From Bog-756 sp963699085 (lineage in GTDB: Bacteria > Actinomycetota > Acidimicrobiia > Acidimicrobiales > RAAP-2), in NCBI GenBank assembly GCA_963699085.1, contig CAVOTH010000004.1:682001-746000 (forward strand): a stretch of DNA of 64,000 nt, in the 5' to 3' direction. This document shows, piece after piece, positions 44,427-52,958 of this stretch. The translations under genes and the position numbers were made by a program. How positions within the stretch are numbered: position 1 is the stretch's first letter; each line of letters starts with the position of its first letter. The notes beneath the pieces are model-generated. The model was not told the origin of the DNA and searched no databases. It saw only the letters and a program-made list of their open reading frames with translations.

Positions 44427-45701
44427 GCGCCACCGGTGGAACCAGTGGCTGCACGTCACCCTCCCCCGTCCACCCGGTGGGTGGTGATGATGTCGATCCT
44501 GGGCGTCGCCTCCCTGGCATTGATCGCCGCCGAGGTGTGGCATGTCACCTGGCACCGACAGCAACTCGACTTCTCGGTATACGTGATGGGCGCGCACCAT
44601 CTGGTCGACGGCCGGCTCTATACCGCCGGGCTCCCCATTCCGCCCTACCTACCCTTCACCTACCCGCCGGTGGCGGCCCTGGCCTTTGGCCCGCTGGCTC
44701 TCCTGCCCCGCTCCGTAGCCCAGGTGGCCTGGGCCACGATCAATGTGGCCAGTCTCTACGCCGTGCTGGTCCTCTCGCTGCGGGCCGTGCTCCCCGGCGC
44801 CGATCGGGTGCGTCTCGCCCTGTGGGCGCTGGTCCTGCTCGGTCCCTCGTACTCCCTCGACCCGGTGCGGCTGAGCTTCTACTTCGGCCAGATCAACCTG
44901 GTGCTGTGCGCGCTGGTGCTCATCGACCTGACCACTACGGTCCGGGTCGGGCGCCGCACGCTTCCCCGGGGGGTCTTGGTGGGTGTGTCCGCCGCCATCA
45001 AGCTGGTGCCACTGGTGTTCGTCCCGTACCTCTTCGTCACCCGCCAGGTCCGGGCAGCCTGGACCGCTCTGGCTTCGTTCGCCGTGTGTTCCCTGGTCGC
45101 CTCCGCGTTTGACCCGGCGGCCTCGTGGGACTACTGGACCAAGTACGCCACCGATGCGTCCCGGGTGGGCAACCCGTACTTCATCCTCAACCAGAGTCTG
45201 CAAGGCGCCCTGGACCGGTTGGCCCACCAGCAGGTGTCGTCGGGCGTGATCGATGTGCTGGGAGCGGTCGGGCTCGTGGCCGGCCTTGCGCTGGCTCGCT
45301 GGGCGTGGAAGGACTCGTCACCGTTCCTCGGGATCCTGGTGGCGGCCACCACCGGGCTCATCGTCTCCCCCATCACCTGGGAGCACCACCTGGTGTGGGC
45401 TGTACCGGTGCTGTTGTGGCTGGCATGTGCCCCCGACAGACCACCGCTCGGATGGCTGTGGGCTGCAGCCGCCGCCATCCCGCTGTGGAGGGCGCCACTT
45501 CAGCATGTGTCCGATGGAAGCGACCATGAGCTCCACGAACAAGGATGGACGATCCTCGCCGGGAGCTCGTCCTTCGCGCTCCTGGTCGCCTTCATGGTGG
45601 GGGTGACTGTGCTGCTCGCCGTCCGGAGACGATCCCGCGCACGCGGCGTGCGGGTCAGCCGGGATCCAGACCCAGCGTCCAATGCTGCAGCGACGACGTA
45701 G
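44421..45701 (+). CDS. GT87-family (DUF2029) mannosyltransferase-like membrane protein
   Basis: A 426-residue GT-C protein with about ten membrane segments. It resembles the mycobacterial polyprenol-phosphate-mannose alpha-1,2 transferases: first-loop acidic site in LDFSVYVMGAHHLVDG (conserved D, then YVxG-like), PYLPFTYPPVAALAFGP, SFYFGQINLVLCALVL, ISAAIKL-like KLVPLVFVPY, and QSLQGAL with a conserved N-Q pair. Start ATG 44421 in the third repeat copy. Its 3' end overlaps the convergent glycosyltransferase gene by 47 bp. Confidence 0.84.
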   Translation: MTAPPVEPVAARHPPPSTRWVVMMSILGVASLALIAAEVWHVTWHRQQLDFSVYVMGAHHLVDGRLYTAGLPIPPYLPFTYPPVAALAFGPLALLPRSVAQVAWATINVASLYAVLVLSLRAVLPGADRVRLALWALVLLGPSYSLDPVRLSFYFGQINLVLCALVLIDLTTTVRVGRRTLPRGVLVGVSAAIKLVPLVFVPYLFVTRQVRAAWTALASFAVCSLVASAFDPAASWDYWTKYATDASRVGNPYFILNQSLQGALDRLAHQQVSSGVIDVLGAVGLVAGLALARWAWKDSSPFLGILVAATTGLIVSPITWEHHLVWAVPVLLWLACAPDRPPLGWLWAAAAAIPLWRAPLQHVSDGSDHELHEQGWTILAGSSSFALLVAFMVGVTVLLAVRRRSRARGVRVSRDPDPASNAAATT

Positions 45702-47450
45702 AGAGGGCGTCCGGAGGGGACGAATAGGCGTCGACGATCCACCACTGCCCGTGCGGTGGTGTGGAGATGTAGCGGGTGGGACGCAGGACGAATCGGGTGG
45801 ACCGGTTCGGTTCCACCGGGTCGGAGCCCGAGATGGCCTGGGCCGTCCAGAATCCTGTCGGATGACCACCTCCCGAAGAGACCATGAAGTGTGGCGCCAA
45901 CGCCGTGGATGACGTGTTGTGCACGGTGATGACCACCTGGCCCCACGACAGCCCACCGTCGACCGTGGCCACCCCTCGGGCCGTCACGCTGTCGACGGTG
46001 ACCGCCAACGGTGCCGACGTGAATGCCACCACCAGCAGCCCGGCCGAGATGGCGGCGAGGACGCCGACGGTCACCGGGCCGACCCATGCCGGACGGCGGG
46101 ACGGGCCCAGCCGCGCCGGATCGACGGTCCTCACGCTGAGGGCCGCTATCAGGGCGGCCGGCACGAAGTCGGTCAGATAGTTGGCCAGACTCCTGTCCGG
46201 CAGGAAGAGGACGAAGGGCACCAGGAGGAGCCACACCCGCTTCAGGCGGGGCTCCCACAGTGCGAAGGCGATCACCATGGCCAGGAGTGCCACTCCGGCC
46301 GCGGCCGACATGTACCACGTGACCACGCCACCGGTGAACCCGTGGAGGGCGAGGGCGACCAGTCCCTGTCCGTCGGCCACCAGCGGCTGGGACAGGGGGA
46401 GGAACGCACCCTTCAGCCACGCCGACGGGGACCACACGATGAAGGGCAGGTTGACCACGATGAAGGCACCTGCGGCGATGGCCGTGTAACGAAGTGCCGA
46501 CCGCAACGGGTTCGACCCCTGCCCTGCGGGCCTCACAGGCCACGCCGACCACCAGGAACGGCACGCAGAACCACGGCGTCTGCTTGATCGAACAGGCGAC
46601 GCCGAGGCACACCGGCCCCACCCACGCCGGCAGCCACGCCGTACTCCGCCCCGGGAACCGGTCCCACCGCCACACCGCCACCACCAGGAACGGCACGAAG
46701 AGGGCGTCGGTCCCCCCGTTGGAGAACGGCCCGACGAAGACCCCGGTCAGGAGCAGCAACGGAGCCAGCCACCGGAGGAATCCGGGGAGCATGCAGAACA
46801 CCAGCACGGCGGTGACCAGCCACGCCCCGAGGTCCACCCAGTCGGTGGCCAGATGGTTCACGCCGAGGGCCATGAACGGGGCCTGCAGGAGGAACGAACC
46901 GGCCGGATAGGAGATGCCCACGGTGTGTCCCCCGTCGGCCTGGTAGGTCCAGAAGGCGGCGGGCGGATCGAGCAGGCGAGCCGCACCGGCCATCGACGAT
47001 GTGTAGGGATTGTGCCCGTGCAGCAGCATCCGGGCGGCGACCTGGTTGAACGCAGCCGAATCGGTGGCGTAGCTGTGCCGGAGGTGGATGTCGGTCCCGT
47101 CGGACAGGGCCACCGTCACCAGGGCCATGGCCAGTCCGAACGCCTGCTGCAGGCGCCCCAGTGCCCCGGGACCCGTCCACACCATCACCGTCCCGGCCAG
47201 CGCCACCAGCACCAGTAGCGGCGAGGCCAGGGCCACCCACGGACCGGCCGACCACGATCCCCAGTAGGTGAGGGCCAGGGCCAGGACGGACACCCAGGCC
47301 AACGTCCATGCGCACTGTTGGACCAGGGTGAGGGCGAGGGCATCGGAACCGGGAACGACAGCTCCCGCCGTCGCCGATTCGGGCTCCTCCGGCGTGACCT
47401 GGTCGAGGGGGACGGCGGGGTCGGGGGTGACCGGACTCCTCGAGGATCAC
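45655..47450 (-). CDS. GT-C membrane glycosyltransferase, frameshifted twice
   Basis: A 597-residue multi-membrane-span protein after removing two bases. The N-terminal soluble tail is followed by about eleven membrane segments. The first loop has DSAAFNQVAARMLLHGHNPYTSS (a GxNPY motif of GT-C/GT87 relatives), and the C-terminal ~120 residues form an extracytoplasmic beta-rich domain (VTARGVATVDGGLSWGQVVI). Break 1 lies near 47423-47427 (G5 run): the GTG at 47450 overlaps the upstream stop and reads MILEESGHP before joining DPAVPLDQVTPEE. Break 2 lies at 46514-46530: GVACEARR joins QGSNPLRSALR. The span is 3n+2. Sugar and acceptor unknown. Confidence 0.72.
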
Positions 47451-48709
47451 GGGAACACCGCCCTCGAGGCGCCTTCGAGCAGGGTCATCAGGGTCAGGAG
47501 GACGAGGCACACCGCCACCAGCCACCGGTGGGTCCGTCCCTGGTAGCGGGTGCCCAGCGCGATGACCACGGGGAACGCCAGCATGAGGAACCGGGGGCGC
47601 AGCCCGACCGGCTGGGATACAGCCGCCGAAGCGAGTGCACAGATGCCGTACAGGAGCACCGGCATCGGCTGGCGCTCTTTGATCATGAGCACCACGCCGA
47701 TCACGGCCACCACCGTCCCGGCGAACAGGATCTGCCCGGTGATCGTCGGGGACAACGGATCCCGGACGAAGGTCCAGACGATCCGGAGTGGGTAGACCAA
47801 TGACGGGTAGCTCTTCCATCCGCCTCGTTCGGTCAGCCGCCACGCCATCAATTGGCCGGTGTGGCGCCACAGGTAGGCCATGTAGGCCACGAACCCGAGC
47901 GGGGCGAGCAGCGGGGCGAGCAGCGGCCACGGTCGACGTTCCCTCCACGCCGCCCTGATGGCGCACCAGGCGCAGCTCACCACGAAGGCCAAGGCCAGAG
48001 GTGATGCCGCTGTGGCCACCGCCCCGAGCAATCCGGCCAGCCACCAGCGACGATCGAGGAGGGCGATCAACCCGAACCCGACGCAGGTGACGACGATCCC
48101 CTCGGAGTAGGCGAAGCTGAAGACGAACGTCCCCGGGAACACGGCGAACAGGAGCGCCGCCCGTTTCCCGGCCTCGTCGCCGGCGAATCGGCGGGCGAGT
48201 AGACCGACGGCGAGCACGGCGGATGGCGCCGGTGACCCCGCTCAGCACCAGGGCGGCCACACCGAGATCGAGCCCTGTGGCATCGAAGGCGCGCACGACC
48301 AGCGGGAACATCGGAAAGAAGGCGATCGGGTTCTGGGTGACGTGTCCGTGGTACATGGGCAGGTGGACCGGGTAGCCATGTCGCACCACCCGCAGGAACC
48401 ACGTGCCGTCCCAGATGGTGAGGTCGTACAGGACGCTGTTGTGGGTGAACAGGTCGACGAGCGCCACCGCCACGACGGTCATGATCCGACAGGCGAAGTA
48501 GGCCACCAGTGCCGTGACCGGGAACCATCGGACCGGCGCCGACGGCGCCGGCGGTGGCGTGGACTCGTCGAGTCGCCTGACGGCGAGGCGACTGACGGGG
48601 AGGCGATCGGTGGTGCGTACGTGTCGCCCGAGGGAGACGCCACCACCGGGGCGTCGGCCATCACGGCCACCCCGTCGTCCAACTCACCGGCGCCGGCGTC
48701 AGGTGGCAT
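47447..48709 (-). CDS. PIG-V-like mannosyltransferase (GT-C), two compensating frameshifts
   Basis: A 420-residue polytopic protein and paralogue of the 43158-44372 gene. An Ala/Pro/Ser/Asp-rich cytoplasmic tail leads to RWFPVTALVAYFACR and the motif IWDGTWFLRVVRHGY (PIG-V-type D-G-x-W-[YF]), then the conserved LLFAVFPGTFVFSFAYSEG. Two breaks: near 48560-48600 (one base missing) between the tail and the first membrane helix, and near 48219-48222 (one base extra) where LSGVTGAI joins AVLAVGLLARR. They cancel, so the span is 3n. The ATG at 48709 overlaps the MptB-like stop. Coupled downstream by GTGA. Confidence 0.75.
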
Positions 48710-50186
48710 AGGTAGGTCCGGTCACGGAGGTCCGCCCATAGCCGGCCACTACGAACCAGGCGATGGCCACCAGCACCAGCGGGCCGGTCACCCAGTAGTC
48801 CCCGCCGTTGATCATCGGGGTGCCCCCGGCGCCGACCAGCAGCATCGCCAGTCCCGCGACGGCGGCCAGTGCCTTGGATCGCTGGGCCGAAGTGGCGGCC
48901 AGCACGGCCACCCCCCACATCAGGTACCACGGCCACAGGGTGGGGCTGAGCACCACGAAGAGGATGAGGGCCAGACCGCACAGTCGCACCGCGTCGTGGT
49001 CCCGGGTGTGGAACACCATCCAGAGGATGCCCGACACGGCCACCACCGCGCCGACCACCTCGACGGCACTGATGACGACGCCCAGGCTCACCGACAGCCC
49101 GGTGGCGTGCAGAACCCCGTGGACGAACGACCCCGCCGATACCAGCGGGGTGATCAGCACCCGCAGTTCGGTGGGGACATGCAGCGCCGTCGGTCCCAAC
49201 CACGTCCACCCCAGGCCGGCCCCGACGGTCACCCCGACCACGACCAGTGCGGTGACGGCGGCGGACTCGGCCACCACCCGCCATCGAATGGACGTCGCCA
49301 CCCGGGTGCACTCATCGGCGGCGATGAAGACCACCCCGGCGAGTGCGGGGAGCTTGATGGTGGCGGCCAGGGCGCACAGGGCCACGCCCCACCGGAACCT
49401 CCCACGCATGCCTACGGTTATCCCGGCCAGCATCAGGCCCATCATGAGGGCGTCGTTGTGGCCCGACGCGACGAAGCTGAACAGGGCGAGGGGACTGAGC
49501 ACGGCCAACCACAGGGCGATACCCGGGTCGTTGCCCAGGTGGCGGGCCAGAACCGGCAACGACACCATCAACAGGACCACACCGACCAGTTCGATGGCCC
49601 GGAAGGCGAGGATGGAGGCCACCAGTGACGATCCGGATACGGATGCTCCGGCGTGGCTGACAGAGACGAACAACGGCCCGTACGGCGAGGCGGTCCCCCG
49701 CCATACGGAGGCGATGGAGGACAGCAGGTCACCGTGGCCGAGGGCGGAGGGGGCGACGACGTAGGGATTGAGACCCCCGGCGGCCAGGCGGCCCTGGGCG
49801 ATGTAGCTGTAGAGGTCCCGGCTGAACAGCGGGGGGCCGAGGTAGAACGGGAGGCCCCACAGGGCCAGTATCAGCCAGGACAGGCGGACCGAGAGCCGGC
49901 CACGGTAGGCATGGATGCCCAGGCCCACCCAACCGGCGAGGAGTAGGCCGACCGAGGCGTAGAAGGCGAGATGGGCTCCTATGCCGGTCCCGATCGGCAC
50001 GGTGTACCACCAGTTGTCCCCCACCGGCTGCGGTATCGACCCGATGGCGCTGCCAGACACAACCATGCCGACCGCGCCGAGGGTGCCCAGGGCGATCCAT
50101 CCGGGGACCGCCGCCGTCGTCCGCGCGGGAGCCGTCGTCGTTCCGGTGGTCAGCACTCCTCTCCCTCTCCTGCTCCCGTCGGTCAC
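48699..50186 (-). CDS. mptB: Polyprenol-phosphate-mannose-dependent alpha-1,6-mannosyltransferase, MptB-like
   Basis: A 495-residue GT-C protein with about twelve membrane segments. The family signature is LFSRDLYSYIAQGRLAAGGLNPYVVAP, with the catalytic Asp in the first external loop, then WRGTASPYGPLFV and SGHNDALMMGLMLAGI. MptB starts the alpha-1,6-mannan backbone of lipomannan in Corynebacteriales; relatives occur more widely in actinobacteria. First gene of the reverse three-gene transferase operon. The GTG at 50186 is used; a GTG at 50156 with a closer ribosome site is possible. Confidence 0.83.
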   Translation of the reverse strand: MTDGSRRGRGVLTTGTTTAPARTTAAVPGWIALGTLGAVGMVVSGSAIGSIPQPVGDNWWYTVPIGTGIGAHLAFYASVGLLLAGWVGLGIHAYRGRLSVRLSWLILALWGLPFYLGPPLFSRDLYSYIAQGRLAAGGLNPYVVAPSALGHGDLLSSIASVWRGTASPYGPLFVSVSHAGASVSGSSLVASILAFRAIELVGVVLLMVSLPVLARHLGNDPGIALWLAVLSPLALFSFVASGHNDALMMGLMLAGITVGMRGRFRWGVALCALAATIKLPALAGVVFIAADECTRVATSIRWRVVAESAAVTALVVVGVTVGAGLGWTWLGPTALHVPTELRVLITPLVSAGSFVHGVLHATGLSVSLGVVISAVEVVGAVVAVSGILWMVFHTRDHDAVRLCGLALILFVVLSPTLWPWYLMWGVAVLAATSAQRSKALAAVAGLAMLLVGAGGTPMINGGDYWVTGPLVLVAIAWFVVAGYGRTSVTGPTYAT

Positions 50187-50278
50187 ACCCCTGCGGTCTG
50201 CCCGAGACCGGGTGCGCTGGCGCCCCTGACGCTACCCCGACAGTCCCGGGGGCCCGTGGCAGTCCGGACGGCGCCCGC

Positions 50279-51034
50279 TCAGACCAGGCGTTGGAGGTAC
50301 CAGGTCTCGAGGTGGTCGATCAGTGAGGCCCAGGCGCCGTGGAAGAGCAGGATGAGGATGAACGGCAGGAACATGAGGAACGGCTGCAGGTTGTAGTAAC
50401 CGGGCAGCAGGTGCTCAGGAAGGAACCGCTCGAGCACGGCGGCACCGTCGAGTGGTGGGCACGGGATCAAGTTGAACGTACCGAGCACGATGTTGGCCAG
50501 GCCGGCGTAGAAGAAGATCTGTTGGAGAAGCGACGGTGCGGCACCCGTCAACAAGGTGTTGCGCCCGCCTGCCGCGACGAAGCACACACCCATCAGTGCC
50601 GCCAGGATGTAGTTGGTGATCGGGCCGACCAGCGACACGATCACCGTGTGGTTTCTGGGGCTGCGGAGGTTGGTCGTCATCACCGGGACCGGCTTGGCCC
50701 ACCCGTAGGCACCGACTCCGGACAGTGAGAGCACGGCCGGCACCAGCAGCGTCCCGACCGGGTCGATGTGCTTGATCGGGTTGAGACTGAGCCTCCCCGC
50801 CCGTTTGGCCGTCGAGTCACCGAAGGCGAGGGCCACCACGCCATGGGAGATCTCGTGGATGATGATCGACGGGATCAGGACGCAGAAGTAGATCAGCTGG
50901 TAGGAGTGGAGCTTCCCACTATGGATGCTGATGGCGAGCAGCACCGCCGACACGGCGACGATGATCACCACCCGCCGGTCGAGCTGGAAACGACGCCTGC
51001 CCGCTCCGGACCCGCGAGGGTCCCACGGCGTCAC
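50279..51034 (-). CDS. Site-2-protease-family (M50) intramembrane metalloprotease
   Basis: A 251-residue membrane protein of the M50B subgroup: zinc motif HEISH in IPSIIIHEISHGVVALAFGD, and the third ligand in NLIPCPPLDGAAVLE (the N-P-x-x-P-L-D-G pattern). About six membrane segments, no PDZ or CBS domain. The group cuts within membrane helices, often of anti-sigma factors. It follows the DksA-like gene by 13 bp. Substrate unknown. Confidence 0.88.
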   Translation of the reverse strand: MTPWDPRGSGAGRRRFQLDRRVVIIVAVSAVLLAISIHSGKLHSYQLIYFCVLIPSIIIHEISHGVVALAFGDSTAKRAGRLSLNPIKHIDPVGTLLVPAVLSLSGVGAYGWAKPVPVMTTNLRSPRNHTVIVSLVGPITNYILAALMGVCFVAAGGRNTLLTGAAPSLLQQIFFYAGLANIVLGTFNLIPCPPLDGAAVLERFLPEHLLPGYYNLQPFLMFLPFILILLFHGAWASLIDHLETWYLQRLV

Positions 51035-51047
51035 GGGCGACCGCCGC

Positions 51048-51401
51048 TCAGGCCCGGTTGGCGTGGTCGATGCAGAACCGGGTGGCCGGCATCGCCTCGA
51101 GGCGGGCCGGGTTGAGAGCCACCCCGCACACTTCGCAGTGGCCGTAGGTGCCCTCGTCGAGGCGGACGATGGCCGCGGCCACCTCTTCCAGGGTGTCCTT
51201 CAGCTTGCCCGCCAGTGCCTCGGCCTCGCCCCGCTCCGCCGTGACCTGGCTGGTATCGGCGAAGTTGGCGTCGTACTCGAGCCCGGTCCGACCGTCGTCG
51301 AAGCCGAGCTCACGCAGCTCAGCACGGAGCTGTTCCTGCTCCATTTGCAGGAGCGCGCGGTAGTCAATGGCGGTCGCGTCGGTAGAGGCATCGCTGGACA
51401 T
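51048..51401 (-). CDS. TraR/DksA-type zinc-finger protein
   Basis: A 117-residue protein. An N-terminal coiled coil (about 12-80: QMEQEQLRAELRELG and LAGKLKDTLEEVAAAIVRLD) precedes a C-terminal zinc finger with YGHCEVCG and RFCIDH. The usual C-x2-C...C-x2-C finger has His in the last ligand place. DksA relatives enter the RNA polymerase secondary channel; the acidic tip is less clear here. TAGGCT lies 7 nt before the ATG. Confidence 0.85.
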   Translation of the reverse strand: MSSDASTDATAIDYRALLQMEQEQLRAELRELGFDDGRTGLEYDANFADTSQVTAERGEAEALAGKLKDTLEEVAAAIVRLDEGTYGHCEVCGVALNPARLEAMPATRFCIDHANRA

Positions 51402-51408
51402 CCGTTGA

Positions 51409-51414
51409 AGCCTA
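51409..51414 (-). promoter_or_regulatory. Putative -10 element of the DksA-like gene
   Basis: TAGGCT on the minus strand, 7 nt before the ATG at 51401. It lies across the last codons of xerD, so this gene could be expressed separately from the pyrG operon. Confidence 0.35.
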
Positions 51415-52344
51415 CCTGGCTCCGACCCCCCCGGCCCGCGGATGGGCCCGCTCGTACGCCGATCGGAGGTGGTCCTGGCTCAGCCGGGTATAGATCTGGG
51501 TGGTGGCGATCGAGACGTGGCCGAGCACCTCCTGGACCACCCGGATATCCGCTCCGTGGGCCAACATGTGACTGGCGCACGAATGACGGAGGACGTGGGG
51601 ACTGACCACGTCACCGAGGCCCACCCGGTCCGCCCGGGCCCGGACGGCGGCCCACGCCCCCTGTCGGGACAGGCGTGCTCCCCGGACGTTGAGGAAGACC
51701 GCCTCGGCGTCGGACCTTCGGGCAAACCGTCGCGGCTCCATGAGCGGGCGGCCCGCCAGGCCCAGCCAGTGGGCGAGGGCTGCCTGGGCCGGTCGCCCGA
51801 TCGGGACCACCCGCTCCTTGGACCCCTTCCCGAACACCCGCATCAAGCCGTCGTCGCCGGTCAGATCGGTCAGTGACAGCCCCACCACCTCCGATATCCG
51901 GGCCCCCGAACCGTAGAGGACCTCGAGCAGGGCACGGTCCCGGAGATCGACGGGCTCGGGGCCGTCGACCGACTCGATGAGGTGGATCACCTGGTCCTCA
52001 TCGAGGGCCTTGGGCAGCCTGCGGGGCAGCTTCGGGGACCGCACGTCGACTGTCGGGTCGGTGGTCACCGTTCCCTCCTCCACCCAGAACCGGTAGAGGC
52101 CGCGTAGGGCGGTGGTGGCCCGGGCCAGTGATGCCGGGTGCCGGCCCTGGGCCCTCAGGTCGCCCAGATAGCGTTCGACCGCCCCGGGGCCGAGCGTCAC
52201 CGGGTCCACTCCGCCGGCAGCCGCCCACTGTTCGAACGAAGCCAGGTCCCGGCGGTAGGCCAGCAAGGTATTGCGCGACCTGCCCTTCTCCACCGCCAGC
52301 CACGACAGGTACTCCTCGGCGGCCGGCGACAACTGCTCGGGCAC
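51412..52344 (-). CDS. xerD: Tyrosine recombinase XerD
   Basis: A 310-residue site-specific recombinase that resolves chromosome dimers at dif. The N-terminal SAM-like domain has YLSWLAVEKGRSRNTLLAYRRDL. The catalytic residues are Arg in YGSGARISEVVGL, Lys in GKGSKERVVPIG, His/Arg in HVLRHSCASHML, His in LGHVSIATTQIYT and the nucleophile Tyr in the same block. Gene order Nudix-xerD is common in actinobacteria. I use the GTG at 52344, 8 nt after the Nudix stop. Confidence 0.93.
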   Translation of the reverse strand: MPEQLSPAAEEYLSWLAVEKGRSRNTLLAYRRDLASFEQWAAAGGVDPVTLGPGAVERYLGDLRAQGRHPASLARATTALRGLYRFWVEEGTVTTDPTVDVRSPKLPRRLPKALDEDQVIHLIESVDGPEPVDLRDRALLEVLYGSGARISEVVGLSLTDLTGDDGLMRVFGKGSKERVVPIGRPAQAALAHWLGLAGRPLMEPRRFARRSDAEAVFLNVRGARLSRQGAWAAVRARADRVGLGDVVSPHVLRHSCASHMLAHGADIRVVQEVLGHVSIATTQIYTRLSQDHLRSAYERAHPRAGGVGAR

Positions 52345-52352
52345 GGGGCCGC

Positions 52353-52958
52353 TCAGCTCCTGTCGGGATGGGCGCCGTCGGCCAGGTGCCGTCGGGCCAA
52401 TCCGACGCCGAGGATGGTGGTGGCGTCGATGACGTCCCCGTCGTCGACCAGCGCGTCGAACCGGTCGAGCGGCACCTCGACGACCTCCATGTGCCGTTCC
52501 TCGGCACCCTGGCGATCCGAAGGGACCGGACGGAGCCCGGTCGCCAGGTAGACGTGGGAGATCTGGTCGCAGAAGCCCGGGGTGAGTGCGGTCCGGGTCA
52601 GGAGGGTCAGTGCGACGGGCTGGTAGCCGACCTCCTCGGCCAGCTCGCGCCGGGCGGTCAGCTCGGGCGGTTCGCCTTCGACGTCCCGGGTTCCCGCCGG
52701 CACTTCGAGCAGCCACCGGTCGACGGCGGGTCGGTACTGACGCACCAGCACGACCGACCGGTCGTCGGTGACGGCCACCACCGCCACCGCTCCGGGATGG
52801 CGCACGATGTCACGTTCGAAGGGGATGCCCTCGGGGTCGAGGAAGGTGGCCCGTTGCACGCTGATGCACCAACTGGCCAGGACGGTCTCTTCGCCGGTGG
52901 GGGTGAACACCGGCAGTCGGTCCTCGGGTGTCAGGCCCCCGGCCTCAGCCGACGGCAC
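52353..52958 (-). CDS. NUDIX hydrolase, ADP-ribose pyrophosphatase type
   Basis: A 201-residue enzyme with the Nudix box GTRDVEGEPPELTARRELAE followed by EVGY (G-x5-E-x7-REUxEExGU). It also has VLVRQYRPAVDRWLLEVPAG, typical of the ADP-ribose pyrophosphatase subgroup. The start ATG at 52958 lies 14 bp inside the pyrG end. It lies between pyrG and xerD as in many actinobacteria. Exact nucleotide substrate not certain. Confidence 0.9.
   Translation of the reverse strand: MPSAEAGGLTPEDRLPVFTPTGEETVLASWCISVQRATFLDPEGIPFERDIVRHPGAVAVVAVTDDRSVVLVRQYRPAVDRWLLEVPAGTRDVEGEPPELTARRELAEEVGYQPVALTLLTRTALTPGFCDQISHVYLATGLRPVPSDRQGAEERHMEVVEVPLDRFDALVDDGDVIDATTILGVGLARRHLADGAHPDRS

Noticed and set aside
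46533..48506. A 657-residue open frame on the minus strand taken as one protein
   Set aside because: Only its first ~95 residues belong to a real gene (the PIG-V-like one). The rest is the wrong frame after an indel, with Arg/Pro-rich nonsense.
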